From Phanerodontia chrysosporium (lineage: Eukaryota; Basidiomycota; Agaricomycetes; Polyporales; Phanerochaetaceae): a stretch of DNA of 64,000 nt. The notes below the pieces were generated by a model. The model worked only from the letters and a program-made list of their open reading frames with translations. It did not search any database and was not told the DNA's origin. Where the stretch lies: NCBI GenBank assembly GCA_001910725.1, contig MJGA01000002.1, positions 1,612,001-1,676,000 on the forward strand, read 5' to 3'. The first letter of the stretch is position 1, and the number at the start of each line of letters is the position of its first letter. Position numbers and translations under genes: made by a program. Below, piece by piece: positions 21,591 to 32,021 of this stretch.

Positions 21591-22046
21591 CTACTCGGAA
21601 TGACTCAAGGTGCCGGGATTGTGTGCAACCTTGTGTCCATGCTAGGCATAAGGTGTGAGCACCGTAAGTTGGTCATATATGGTGTAGCTCACTCACTTGA
21701 TCCGAGAAGACGACCTTTAGCACGGCATTTTGAGCTGTGAAACGCTATACAGATGGATCTCGAGGGCACACCTTTGGTGGGTTCTTGACGTTGAGATCTG
21801 CATCGACTTTGGATGCATCGTCTTCGTTCATCACAACCTGCTCCACCTAGACGACTGGTGAGCGAAGCAAGGCCTGGCGAGTCATGGTCGGCACATACCA
21901 CTCCTTCGCGCTTTCCGCCACGGAAGCGAGTCGAGACCTTGTCGCCCTCCTGGATGGGCTCGCCGGATTTATCTCTGACTTCGCGCTGCAATACAAGTTT
22001 GAGCCATCGGCCGCATGCAAAGCATAGGCCCTTCACTCACGGACAT
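21591..22046 (-). CDS. HVA/TUDOR (DUF2945) small protein
   Basis: ATG at 22046. The 6-base coding part of exon 1 (MS) splices to REVRDKSGEPIQEGDKVSTR then FRGGKREGVVEQVVMNEDD, DLNVKNPPKVVFSDQHGHKV and AHNPGTLSHSE, stop TAG 21591-21593. Four short introns. The GDKV...FRGGKREGVV and VKNPPKVxFxDQHGxxVAHNPxTL pattern is the hypervirulence-associated TUDOR domain family, a single SH3-like barrel of about 60-80 residues common in fungi and soil bacteria. Despite the family name, its biochemical role is not established. Length and frame are normal and there is no signal peptide. Confidence 0.85.
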
Positions 22047-22397
22047 CGTGCTTTCTGGGAGGTAGTTGATGAACGCCACGCACGAGCAGGCACGGGGTTA
22101 TATAGTGGACGAGCTGGTCGCCGATTCTCGATGAGCTCATGGACACGGCCAGGCACATTGGTGACGACAGGCGGGACAGGAGTGGAGAGAGCAATATGTC
22201 TCCACAACTCAGGTGAATGGACTCGAAGAGACCTGGTGGCGCACGTATGATGTAAGCCGCTTTACGGCCCCTTTGCACGGACGAGAATCACGATGTTATG
22301 CCGCGGACACTTGAAAAGAATACATGCAAAGTCAACCATCCAGAAATGCGATACATCTGCCAGACAAAAAAAGCATACAAAAGCAACGCGTACGCGT
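22047..22397. other. short intergenic, no gene seen
   Basis: Promoter side of the HVA/TUDOR gene and 3' side of the glutaredoxin gene. Confidence 0.4.
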
Positions 22398-23218
22398 TCA
22401 CTGCTGCAGCATCTCCTTGAACTCGCCGTTCTCGATCATCTCCTGCACGATGTCGAGGCCCCCGACAAACTCGCCGTTGATGATCAGCTGCGGGAACGTC
22501 GGCCAGTCGTTGACGATCTTGAGCTGCTGGCGCACCGCCTCGTCTGAGAGGATGTCAAAGTGCGAGAACTCGACGCCCTGGTCCCTGAGGAGCCCGACGA
22601 TTTTGCGGGAGAAGCCGCACCGAGGTGCGTCCGGGCTGCCCTTCATGAATAGGACGACCTTGGACTGGTTCATCAGATCGCGGCAGCGCTTGGTGAGTTC
22701 CTCCGTCGACTCCGCTTTCTCTGTGGGTGCTGCTGGGGCCTTGTCGGTGTATGATTGTGGGTTTATGGACGATGGCGCGCGGACGTGCTTCGCAATTGCA
22801 CTCGTCAACGCCGCGGCGTCGGCACCCGCTATCCGGCCGAGGAGTGTATGGCCCTAGAGAGAGTTCAGTCACACAGCCACGCAAAGACGTAGTGTATGCG
22901 CTCACCTGGAGGATAATGAACGAGGGAACGGCTTCGATCTCGAAAGACTCAGAAATATCGGCCTGCGACTCTGCGTCCACCTAGAAGCTCGTGAGCCTGT
23001 GAGATCAAGAACAAGGAGGTTGTATGCGCACCTGTAGCACTAGCACCTGTGGGTACTTCTTCGCCAACTCCACTACGACCTCGTTCATCTGCTTGCACGG
23101 CTCTGCCCATGGTGCCCAAAGTTTATGAGCGAGATCCTGGACAGGTCCGCCGAGAGGAGCGACTGGAAGTGCTCGGCGAGGTGACCTCGACAAAGTTGGG
23201 GACGTTTGCAGCAGACAT
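22398..23218 (-). CDS. monothiol glutaredoxin Grx3/4 (PICOT) with N-terminal thioredoxin domain
   Basis: ATG at 23218 (MSAANVPNFVEVTSP). The thioredoxin-like domain has WAPWAEPCKQMNEVVVELAK then VDAESQADISESFEIEAVPS. After a linker comes the Grx domain: KVVLFMKGSPDAPRCGFSRK with the CGFS iron-sulphur ligand motif, EFSHFDILSDEAVRQQLK, NDWPTFPQLIINGEFVGGLD and IVQEMIENGEFKEMLQQ. Cytosolic/nuclear Grx3/4 proteins carry a bridging [2Fe-2S] cluster with glutathione and pass iron status to transcription factors (Aft1 in yeast, the GATA repressor Fep1 in fission yeast, Cir1 in Cryptococcus). Two one-base losses break the first exon: minus CCGAGCAC for expected CCGGAGCAC (plus about 23174), and TTTGG for TTTTGG (plus 23118-23120). 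Restoring length at both gives a continuous thioredoxin domain. Confidence 0.92.
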
Positions 23219-23993
23219 GACGGCTGTACGCTTTGCAGTAGGCGAGGGTTGTCGATCAAGGCTCTCGAGGACCTCCGAATGCTTTACAAGCTAGTCTCGG
23301 GCAGATGAGATAACATTGCGCAATACCGGGTCATCCTTATCTGATAAGGGTCGTCAGGCGTCTATCTGTCAGCGACACTTACCCACATAAGCGGCAAGTG
23401 TATTCCACAGTGTAACCCAGCTCTATAGCCGGTAACCCAGGTCTGGCAGGCTCGCCTTGTCCCCAGCGACGAGCTGACGATCTGTTCGTGCACATACTGT
23501 CGTGTCTGAGGTGCAGGAAAATGTGTTTATCCAGAGTGCGACTTACCGGCCTCGAATTTGTTGGCCATATTGACTGGCTCCCGTCAACACGCTCTCACCA
23601 GGAGGCGCAGCGGACTCACGGGACGTGGCTCACGGTGCACACGGTCTGGAAAGTACTGATTGCTTACACGGGTATGGAGACAAGTTTATATGTAGTACAA
23701 GCTGCCGTACAACATGTGCGGTCGCGCGCTGGTCTCGCCTCGCGGTGGCATGGGAATGGTCGAAGACGTCCGAGGAGTTCAGCGGGAGCGGCCGGGCAAA
23801 AGGGCTATTCAGAGACTGAGAGGCACTGCGCGACAATATGGCTTGGTATGGTTTAGACTTCGACAGGAGATTTGAAGATAGATTTGGAGCACCGCGGAGA
23901 GTAGGTTTAGGCCACGGCGGGGTGCGGGACCGCGCCGAGCCCATGAGAGCCAGGGAGTGTGTTAGAAGGCTCGGAGATCGTGGTTGACCTGCA
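23219..23993. other. intergenic: Grx3/4 promoter and Ku70 3' region
   Basis: No coding frame was accepted. Contains the GATA palindrome at 23336-23350. Confidence 0.45.
23336..23350. promoter_or_regulatory. palindromic iron-type GATA site upstream of Grx3/4
   Basis: CCTTATCTGATAAGG, two GATA boxes back to back, with ATCTGATAA at 23339-23347. The reverse strand reads ATCAGATAA. Both fit ATCWGATAA, the known site of iron-regulatory GATA repressors (SreA, Fep1, Urbs1). It lies about 120 bp upstream of the Grx3/4 start codon. The sequence is certain; its use is inference. Confidence 0.5.
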
Positions 23994-26900
23994 TCAGGAG
24001 TGGCCATCTAACCATTCGCCCACCCGGTCGACGAGGTCCGCCTTCCTCCCGGTAACCGAGAGGCCCTTGCTCCTGAGATAGTCCTGTCAAGTCGAGGAAG
24101 GTGCAGGGGCATACGTCAGCAATGCTCTGAATTCTGCCCGCACGGCTGTAGAGCACGCGCCAGACCCGTAGCCATAGCAGGGTCCAACGTTGCCACCGTC
24201 ATGTTACGTGAGACGCACCTTCAGTTGGTCGAGTTTGAGCTATGATGGAAAGGTAAAGTCAGCGTGTGAGCGGAAAGCCGCTTGAGAAGAACATGCTTAC
24301 CCTGTGCAACTGGCTGTCCTTGTACAACCTACGCACTTCCTCCTCACTTGTGCTAGGCTCGCCTGGGTCCTGTCAGAACGTGTTAGGGTCGATCTGTGCA
24401 GGTGGTCTATCAACGAACGGTCTTAGCCGTGCGCCTGCTAGTGGTCGGCGCTGCCACGACTATTGTTGCAGCCTCGTCTTCTAGGAGGGCCTCCTTCCAC
24501 TGTCTCATCAAGGCTCCGGCTCGCTACACACGTTGCAACACAAGAATTTCCAATGAACATATCACCGTGGAGATGACAACCAAGTGCTATTAGCAGTAGA
24601 CATCAGATAATTCTCATGGAAGGCGTACCTTGTGAATCATGTCATACTTGGGCAGTGAGAGATCCTCGAAACTCTCAGGGTCGAACTCTTCACGGAACGC
24701 GCTAGCCTGCAGCTGAGCGTTGTGGAATTCTAGGGCTGCCGGTGCGAGAACAAAGGTTGTCGGTACCGAGACCGCTCTCCGCTGTCCGGAGGTGTGTACT
24801 CACCTGGATTGGGATACGAGTCTGGCGTGTATCCTCCTTTGACGGCTAGCTTGCCCACAAAAGGAGCGGCTTTCTTGACTAGGTCCTCTGAAGCTGTGAA
24901 GAACACACACGGGAATATGAGTATGACAGATAGCAACAAGTGGCCGCCGTAACGGAGCAAAGGTTCGACGCATTGGCTTACCCGTCTCGGAGTTGAGGAA
25001 TTGTTCAGGAACTGCCCGCATATCGTCGGCGAACGGCAGGGGAATGAGATGAAATCCGGGCGGCTCGGTCTGTGCACCCTCCTCTGAGCGCTGCTCAGCC
25101 TATCAGGAGGTGGGGATACCCCGCAACACGTAATAAGCGAACCTAAAACCGTGTCAAGTGCTAAAGACCGTACCTGAGGAAGCATGGCGCAGAAGACGGG
25201 AGTGGCGTTCCGTCGCATCATGGCAAGCACTAGACCGATCTTTTTCTTCTTGACCATCGTCCTCAGCAGGGCACTAAACGTTCGCTTGCTCCCTGAGTAG
25301 CTCTAGAAATAGGACATCACGTTAGGCATCCCGTCTGCGTGAAGGGACGTGATGTTTACCATCTCATCTGGGTAGATGAAATACGAATGTTTGACATTGT
25401 CTTCGAAGGCCAGTGTATCGGGGTCCTTGAACCCAAGCAGCTTGATCTCTGCGGTATTCATGGAGTCAGCCATGCTGAGGTAACAACCGTCATGGACGCA
25501 TACTCGGTTCCAACCCAAGGGTGCGGAAAGACATGAGCTCATCTGCGGTGTAGAATGTCTGCGGGCCAATGAGCTGTCAACGGCCTATGTCGGACGGACT
25601 GAATTGTGCCACACGCGCCTTACTTCCCGCTGCAGTCACCCTGGTCACGCCGCCGTTCTCGTCGACGAGGTCCTTACCCTGGACAGCCTCGCCGAGGCCC
25701 ATGCCACTGAGAAGCTCGTCCTTCGGGACCTCCTTGCCGTTCTGTATTTCCGGTCAGCTATCTCCACAGACAACGGCGCGGGACAACACAGTGTCACCTG
25801 CTGCAGCCAGACGGTCCGAGACTCTGCCAGCTCCATTCTATCTCCCAGATCAACGAAGTACTTGTAGGCCCCCTTCTTCTGCACGGTGACCAGGCCGTAC
25901 CTGATGACCACAATTGCTAAGCATCGCACCAGACGCGCACGAGGATACGCACCCCTTCACGCCGATAAGAAAGTTCTCGGCGAGTTCAAACGGAACGCTG
26001 AACAAGGCACGCTTTGGTATCTCGCGAAACTTCATCTGGTCCAGCAGATCCTCTATCCGCGTGATCGAGATCGCCTCAGGGAGCACCCCCGGCTCCGACT
26101 CGTCATCCTCGACGATATTTGTCGCTAAGAGAATCGACTGTACAAATGAGGCTGTCAAAGCTCTGAGCAGAGAATCACGGGAGCTTACGGTATAGAATTT
26201 TGACACGTCGAACGGCTTCTCGTCTGTGCTGATGAAGAAAGGCTCAACTACGATTCCCGCTTGGACAAGGTCCTAACAATCGGTCGAGCGTGAGCATAAA
26301 TATAGAATGTGTGAAAGAAAACATACGATGAGAGTGGTCCGGGCCGCTACCGTCAGACGGTCCTTTCCAGTGCCGGGATGGGGTTGTCTTCGTCTGTGAC
26401 GAGGAACACTCGTTTGGTGGCGGTCTTGGGAGCTCTACACAGGGAACAATCAGAGAAGCGTTCCCGCATTCCTTGGCTACGGCATGTCGTACCCATCGCG
26501 CATGATCCAGTTGCAGCTCGTGAAAACATCGCCCATGGCCACTCTATTCCCTTGCAAAGGCGGAAACGTTTCTCTCAGATAGTTTGGGTCTGCTCGTGCG
26601 GCTGGGCGGCGTGGTGCTTAGCGCTACCGCATGGTGCACATCCGTGGGATCCCGCACCTTCCACCAATTGAATAAGCTCTTGCACCTTTGGCGCATTGAT
26701 GGTCTCGATGGGTTGGTGCAGGAAATTTCCCGCCTTGATTTCTACCCCTTGGGAGATGCTCTCATTGCTGCGTGTCTGCCTCAGCTGTGAGAAACGACGT
26801 CTGAGGAGCGGCGCGTGTGTGCCTGACCGTGTTGAAGAACATGATGCCGACAGCGTCGTTCGGACCGACGATGACCTTTTTCTTCTGCACTTGGATGGCG

Positions 26901-27146
26901 GCCTCGAGTGCGGTCAGGACGTGAGATGTCTGCGCATCCTCGTAGAGAGGGTCGTCGTGCATCTCGTGCATAGACTCTGAGCAGTCGATGGCAAACAGGA
27001 TCACGTCCCTCTTTCCCTCGAATAGCTGGACGTGGAGGACTGAGCGGTGGCGGGCAGCGGGGGCCACCGAGTGGACTCACCGAGGTGTCCTGAAGCTCCT
27101 CGTCGTCGTCGTCGTCAACCCTGTTCCATTCGTCGTAGGAGGCCAT
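23994..27146 (-). CDS. KU70: Ku70, DNA double-strand-break end-binding subunit
   Basis: ATG at 27146 (MASYDEWNRVDDDDDEELQD), stop TGA at 23994-23996, with ten or more short introns. The N-terminal vWA-like domain has KRDVILFAIDCSESMHEMHD, VIVGPNDAVGIMFFNT and VFLVTDEDNPIP. Then come IVVEPFFISTDEKPFDVSKF, RIEDLLDQMKFREIPKRALF and the Ku core with IKLLGFKDPDTLAFEDNVKH, SYFIYPDEM and IGLVLAMMRRNATPVFCAML. The C-terminus has YLRSKGLSVTGRKADLVDRV, a SAP domain. Ku70 pairs with Ku80 to thread onto DNA ends and start non-homologous end joining; it also acts at telomeres. The frame breaks after NPIP: the minus strand has CCCGGCAC where CCCGGGCAC would give NPIPGTGKDRLTVAARTTL. One base is missing at plus 26373-26374. 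Divergent from PTPA, 282 bp apart. Confidence 0.92.
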
Positions 27147-27428
27147 TTTGCCTGGGGTGGTGGTCGCACGCGTGCAAGCGTCGTGTACGCGTTGGGCGGA
27201 CAATGAAACGCGCTGATGGGAGACAGGCACGTGCGCGAGGCGCGGTGACGTCGGATCCGGATTTGGGCATTGGAAGGTTCTCTCGTCGCGGGTGAGAAGG
27301 CCCTCGTTGCCACCCTCAGGCCTCAGCCCTGCACCGTCCGCGATCACGCACAACGCGTAAGTCGTCGTTCCTCGTCTCCTATGCGACGCTCACGCTTGTC
27401 AGCCGAACTACACCGTCCCTAGCTACAT

Positions 27429-29034
27429 ATGACATCGCGGGAGAGCAGCTTATTGCCGCTCAGGCAGGTCCCCATTGGCGAGCTTGCCAAGCTCCCTCTT
27501 CCGAGACAAGTGATCAAAACGGAGGACGATGTCCACGCGTGGAAGCTTACCAGGGGCTACCAAGACTACGGGCTCTTCCTGCGTCGTCTGAACGAGTCCG
27601 TCGTCGGCCATTTCCTCCCTTGGTCTAGTCCGGAATCCCATCCGGTAAGCTTTCTGATTTCTGCGCCGTAGTTGTCTTTCATACATGCTAGAAGGCCATA
27701 GAGTCGACCCTGCGCCTCTTGAGTGCGTTGGACCGCTGGATCGACGAAATCCCGCCTTTGCCCACCCCTCAAAGGTTCGGTAATCTCGCTTTCCGCACTT
27801 GGGGAAAGCGGCTCGAGGATGTAAGCCCCTCAATCAGCTGACAGCTGCATTCCCATTAATCACGTTGCCCAGGAATGCGACGCGCTCTTGACATCGCTCC
27901 TTCCGTCTGAATTACACCCAGCCATTCCACATGTCTCGCCGTATCTCTTGACTTCGTTTGGCTCTTTCACGCGCATGGACTACGGCACCGGCCACGAGAC
28001 GTCTTTCGCGCTATTTCTGCTCTGCCTGACTCTCATCCGGTTCTATGTTCCAGAGCCGGCGGTGGAACGAGAAATTGTGCTAACCGTATTTGTGCGGTAC
28101 CTCCGGCTTTGCTGGCGATTGCAGGACGTCTACAAACTCGAGCCCGCCGGCAGTCATGGTGTTTGGGGTCTCGACGACTACAGCTTCCTCGGATACATCT
28201 TTGGCAGCGCTCAGCTGAGAGGTCAGTCGACAAATATGTTATCGCCCTCGGCATAGAGTTCAGAGCACGAATGTATGTGCGCTCATGTCGTTTTTTGCAG
28301 ATCAGACAGAGATACCAGTCTCCGCGGTTCTCCGCCCGCCCTTACCTCCGACGAATTTGTACTTCTTATCAATCTCTAGAATTCACGAGGTCAAGTACGG
28401 CCCGTTCCACGAGCATTCTTCCCAGCTGTACAACATTGCGACCGGTGTGCAGCACTGGCACAAGGTCAACTCTGGGCTCTTCAAGATGTATGAGGTGCGC
28501 CACTGCCATCCCGTGTCAACGCTTGGCCCTCACTCTGCTCCCCAGGCTGAAGTGCTGGGCAAACGAGTCGTGGTGCAGCACCTGCCGCTCGGCGGCCTCG
28601 TTGAGTGGGATGCGCCTGGGGCTGTACCCGCGCCACAGGAGCCCGCACAGGCGACAGGCCGTCCATCGACGCCTCCGACTCCGACACCGGCCTCGAGCGC
28701 ACTGCCCGGCGCAGCAGCAGCAGCAGCAGCAGCAGTCATGGACCCGCCGACAGGACGGACCGCCGAGCAGCCGGGGCTCCCGCAGCTCGACGTGCGCACG
28801 GTCGCACCTGCGGTCGGCGGCCAGACGTTCGCGCAGCACCACCCGGCGGGCCTCGCGGCGCCCCCGCGGACGGCGGCCGCGCTTCGGCAACAGGGCCCCC
28901 TCGTCGGAGGCGCGCTGCCGCTGGGCCCCACGGCGAACACGACGTTGCGGCCCATGTCCGAGGGCCCGCGAGCACTGGGGCGAGCGTGCCGCCGCATCCG
29001 AGGCCAGGCCTCTCGTAAGGGTTGGCGGAGATGA
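27429..29034 (+). CDS. PP2A activator PTPA (peptidyl-prolyl isomerase family)
   Basis: Starts [20 protein letters not shown] at 27429; exon 1 ends 27644. The PTPA fold is clear: [127 protein letters not shown] and [18 protein letters not shown] (yeast Rrd1/Rrd2) remodels the PP2A catalytic subunit to its active phosphatase form in cytosol and nucleus. Where most family members end, this one runs on for about 150 residues of Pro/Ala/Gly/Gln-rich sequence with a poly-Ala run. That tail is GC-rich with several open frames, so its exact C-terminus (stop 29032-29034) is uncertain. Confidence 0.9.
28711..28734 (+). repeat. (GCA)8 microsatellite coding poly-Ala
   Basis: Eight GCA units in the C-terminal extension of the PTPA gene, translated as alanine in its frame. 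Confidence 0.9.
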
Positions 29035-29964
29035 AGACGAGGAAATAACATTCAGAACAACGTGTACTCTATCACAGCGCCACTGTATAAAGTTCTTTCT
29101 ACTTGGTGGAGATGGCGGTGGCCTGCGCTGTGCAGCACGCTCCCTGCGACGAGGAGGAGGCGAGGCACGAACGTTCACCGCGACGGTGGGCCAGACTTCG
29201 GTTAGGATCCGTAAGCGCGCATGACATAAGTCGCGCTCACGTGGCAGCAGCGCATCGATGATGCCCAAAACCCAAAATTTCCAGAGGGATCTGCCCCGGC
29301 TCTCTCTCTCTGCGCGCTGCACACCAGGTCTCTGCTCAACACTTTGGTAGATCCCTCTGTTGTCGAACCCCCCAGGCCGACAGCAGAGCCAACTCTGGCA
29401 ACATTTCTGACCAAGCGAGGAACGACGACTTACGTCTGTTGACCCGAGAGTGCGTCCCGCTTTTTTTTCGCCTCGTCTCGATGACGATCTTTGTTGCTCA
29501 CGATTGTCGCGATTCTGCACAGGTGGTCATCCGTTCGTGGTGCGCAAAGCGTCTGTTGGCTCGTGTGTCTGCCTGTGCTCACATCGCGACAGGCGAACCT
29601 CCTTGACAGGCCTTCAACAAGCCCGTCGATTACTGACTTATTTTAACTTTGCAACCCCTTCGGCTTCAACGCCACCCCGCACATTCCTATCCACACCCCC
29701 TACCCTTCGCCCTTAAAGCCCTTTCCTCGCTGCACAGGGAGCGAGGAAACCCCCTTCGCCTGAAGAAACCTTCACGTTACCCACCTATCCCGCCCGGTGC
29801 AACGACCGCGGCGGTAGGCGCGGTAATACGGGTTTAGACCTACGTACGCAACCACGACTAAGCTCTTTGGATTGTTCCACTCCCAAAACGACCAGCCGCC
29901 GTCGACCCCACCACTAGAATTCGAGACGGAGCCCCCTAAGGAAACATCGCCTCAAGAAGAAACC
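29035..29964. other. long 5' flank/leader of ornithine decarboxylase
   Basis: About 930 bases without a supported gene. The last 250 bases are C/T-rich (cccctacccttcgccc region near 29700), as in fungal promoters and leaders. The frame upstream of 29965 stays open but has no ATG at its beginning, so I start the protein at 29965. Confidence 0.5.
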
Positions 29965-31576
29965 ATGTCCCAGATCCAGATCCTGCCGGCTCAGAGCCCT
30001 GTCAGCTTCGACTCTGAACTTGTCTCTTGCTCTCCCAACGTCTCTACTACCCTTTCTGTTTCCTTCAACGACAAAACGACCAACACCCTCGTTGATCGTA
30101 TTCTCTCTTCCCAAAATACTTCATCTGGTCTAGACAGTGCATCGATCCCTGATGCCCGCGAAGGGTTCACCGCTGTTCCGGGGTTGCCCCCTTTGCACGT
30201 TGGGCACCCCGATACCCACCTGCGGAACGGCGTTATGAGGGCTGCAGAACTCGCAGCTGACGGCGAACCCGACGCTGAGAAGGCGTTCTTTGTTGCGGAT
30301 CTCAGTTACGTATACCACCAACATATGAGATGGAAGCGCATGCTCCCGGAAATCGAGCCCTTCTATGGTAAGCCCGTCGTGTTCTCAGGGGAGAAAGCGA
30401 CACAGTCTCATGACCCTGTCCAGCTGTGAAATGCAACCCGGACCCGTACGTCCTCCGTTTGCTGGCGGCGCTGGGGACCGGCTTCGACTGTGCCTCGAAC
30501 GGAGAAATTTCTCAAGTGCTCTCGCTCGGCGTGTCCCCGTCGCGGGTAATCTTCGCGAACCCGTGCAAGCCGACGAGTTTTGTCCGCCAGTCCGCCAAGG
30601 CTGGCGTGGACATGATGACGTTTGACAACACGGACGAGCTGTACAAGGTCGCGCGCACGCACCCGAACGCGAAGCTCGTGGTGCGCATCCTGACGGACGA
30701 CTCCAAGTCGCTGTGCCGGCTCGGGCTCAAGTACGGGGCGCCGCTCGTGACGGTGCCGGCCCTGCTTGCGAAGGCGCGGGAGCTGAACCTCAACGTCATC
30801 GGTGTGAGCTTCCACGTGGGCAGCGGGTGCTACGACACGGCGGCGTACAGCGACGCGATTGCGCGGGCGCGGGCGGCGTTCGACATGGGCAAGGCGGCCG
30901 GCTACGACTTTACGCTGCTCGACGTCGGGGGCGGGTTCGAGGATGCGACGTTTGAGCGCGCCGCGGACACGCTGCGGGAGGCGATCGACCTGCACTTTCC
31001 TTCGCGCGAGAACATTCGTATTATTGCGGAACCCGGGCGCTATTATGTCGCAAAGGCGTTCACGATTGCGGTGAATGTGATCGCACGGCGCGCGCCGCCT
31101 GCGATCGAAGGCAGCGAGGCGGACGACGTGGACCCGGAGCAGCCGAGTGTGATGTGTACGTTTTGTCTCTGTGTGGCGAGGAGACGGCGTTTGCTGACGT
31201 TTTGAGATGGACAGACTATATCAACGACGGGGTCTACGGAGCGTTCAACTGCATCATGTTTGACCACCAGACGCCGGAGCCGTACGTGCTGTGCCTGAAC
31301 GGGTCGTTCCACGTCCCTGCGTCGGTGGGGACGTGCGCGAGCAGCGTGTGGGGGCCGACGTGCGACTCGATCGACGTGGTGTGCCCGGTGACGCAGCTGC
31401 CGCGGACGCTCTCGGTCGGGGACTGGCTGGCGTTTGAGAACATGGGCGCGTACACGCGGTGCGCGGCGTCGCAGTTCAACGGGTTCCAGGTGAGCAACGT
31501 GGTGTACACGTCTGGGCAGGGGGTGGCGAGTGCGGAGGTGCGGAGGCTGTTGCGAGGGAGCGGTGGTGGGATGTAG
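29965..31576 (+). CDS. SPE1: ornithine decarboxylase
   Basis: Exons: 29965-30367, 30424-31155 and 31215-31576, GT-AG, in phase. About 100 variable residues precede the enzyme. The first splice makes EPFYAVKCNPDP, with the Lys that binds PLP. Then GTGFDCASNGEISQVLSLGV, RVIFANPCKP, FDNTDELYKVARTHPNAKLV, VSFHVGSGCYDTAAYSDAI, LLDVGGGFED and IRIIAEPGRYYV bind phosphate and substrate. The last exon has INDGVYGAFNCIMFDH and SVWGPTCDSIDVV with the active-site Cys, and GDWLAFENMGAYTRCAAS. The fold-type III decarboxylase makes putrescine from ornithine, the first step of polyamine synthesis, as a homodimer with shared active sites. Frame intact. Fungal ODC is normally controlled by antizyme; the antizyme gene is not in this window. 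Confidence 0.96.
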
Positions 31577-32021
31577 ACTAGACGAGACGAGAGACAATTC
31601 GAGATGTGCAACGAGTGTGCCTGGCGTGGTCGGTACCGACTGCGGACCCGAGGCGGGGTGATCGAGGGCCGGCTTGTGTGAGGTTAGGGTTGGCGAGTCT
31701 AACTTGGGACACTGTGAGACGCGCTCCGTGACGTACGGGCGGAGCGCACGCGGCCGGAGACGCCGGAAGAGGATCGGGGCCGTGGGTGCCCCTAAGGCCT
31801 AACGAGTGTGTAAACCGTTCCTCCGCCAGATCCAGATAGGAGCCCACACAATCTCATCCCGATGTCCGCAGCCCACAGAATATTATTCGACACCGTTATA
31901 TCATCCTCGCCGCCGTCCCATCATCCGTCCTTCCCTCCTCCCCTGCCCGCCCCCGCCGCCGCCTCGTGATCGCCAGGTCCCTCCCGAGCCCTGCCTCGAC
32001 AGTGCCTGCGCACACCTTGCC
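31577..32021. other. intergenic, ODC 3' region and promoter of the next gene
   Basis: No gene seen. The distal half is C-rich (31900-31980), typical of a fungal leader. Confidence 0.4.

Noticed and set aside
23488..23993. Possible small gene between Grx3/4 and Ku70
   Set aside because: Overlapping frames on both strands, Ser/Arg-rich, no domain and no splice support.
29872..29964. Extended N-terminus of ornithine decarboxylase
   Set aside because: The frame is open but no ATG exists there; the first ATG in frame is at 29965.
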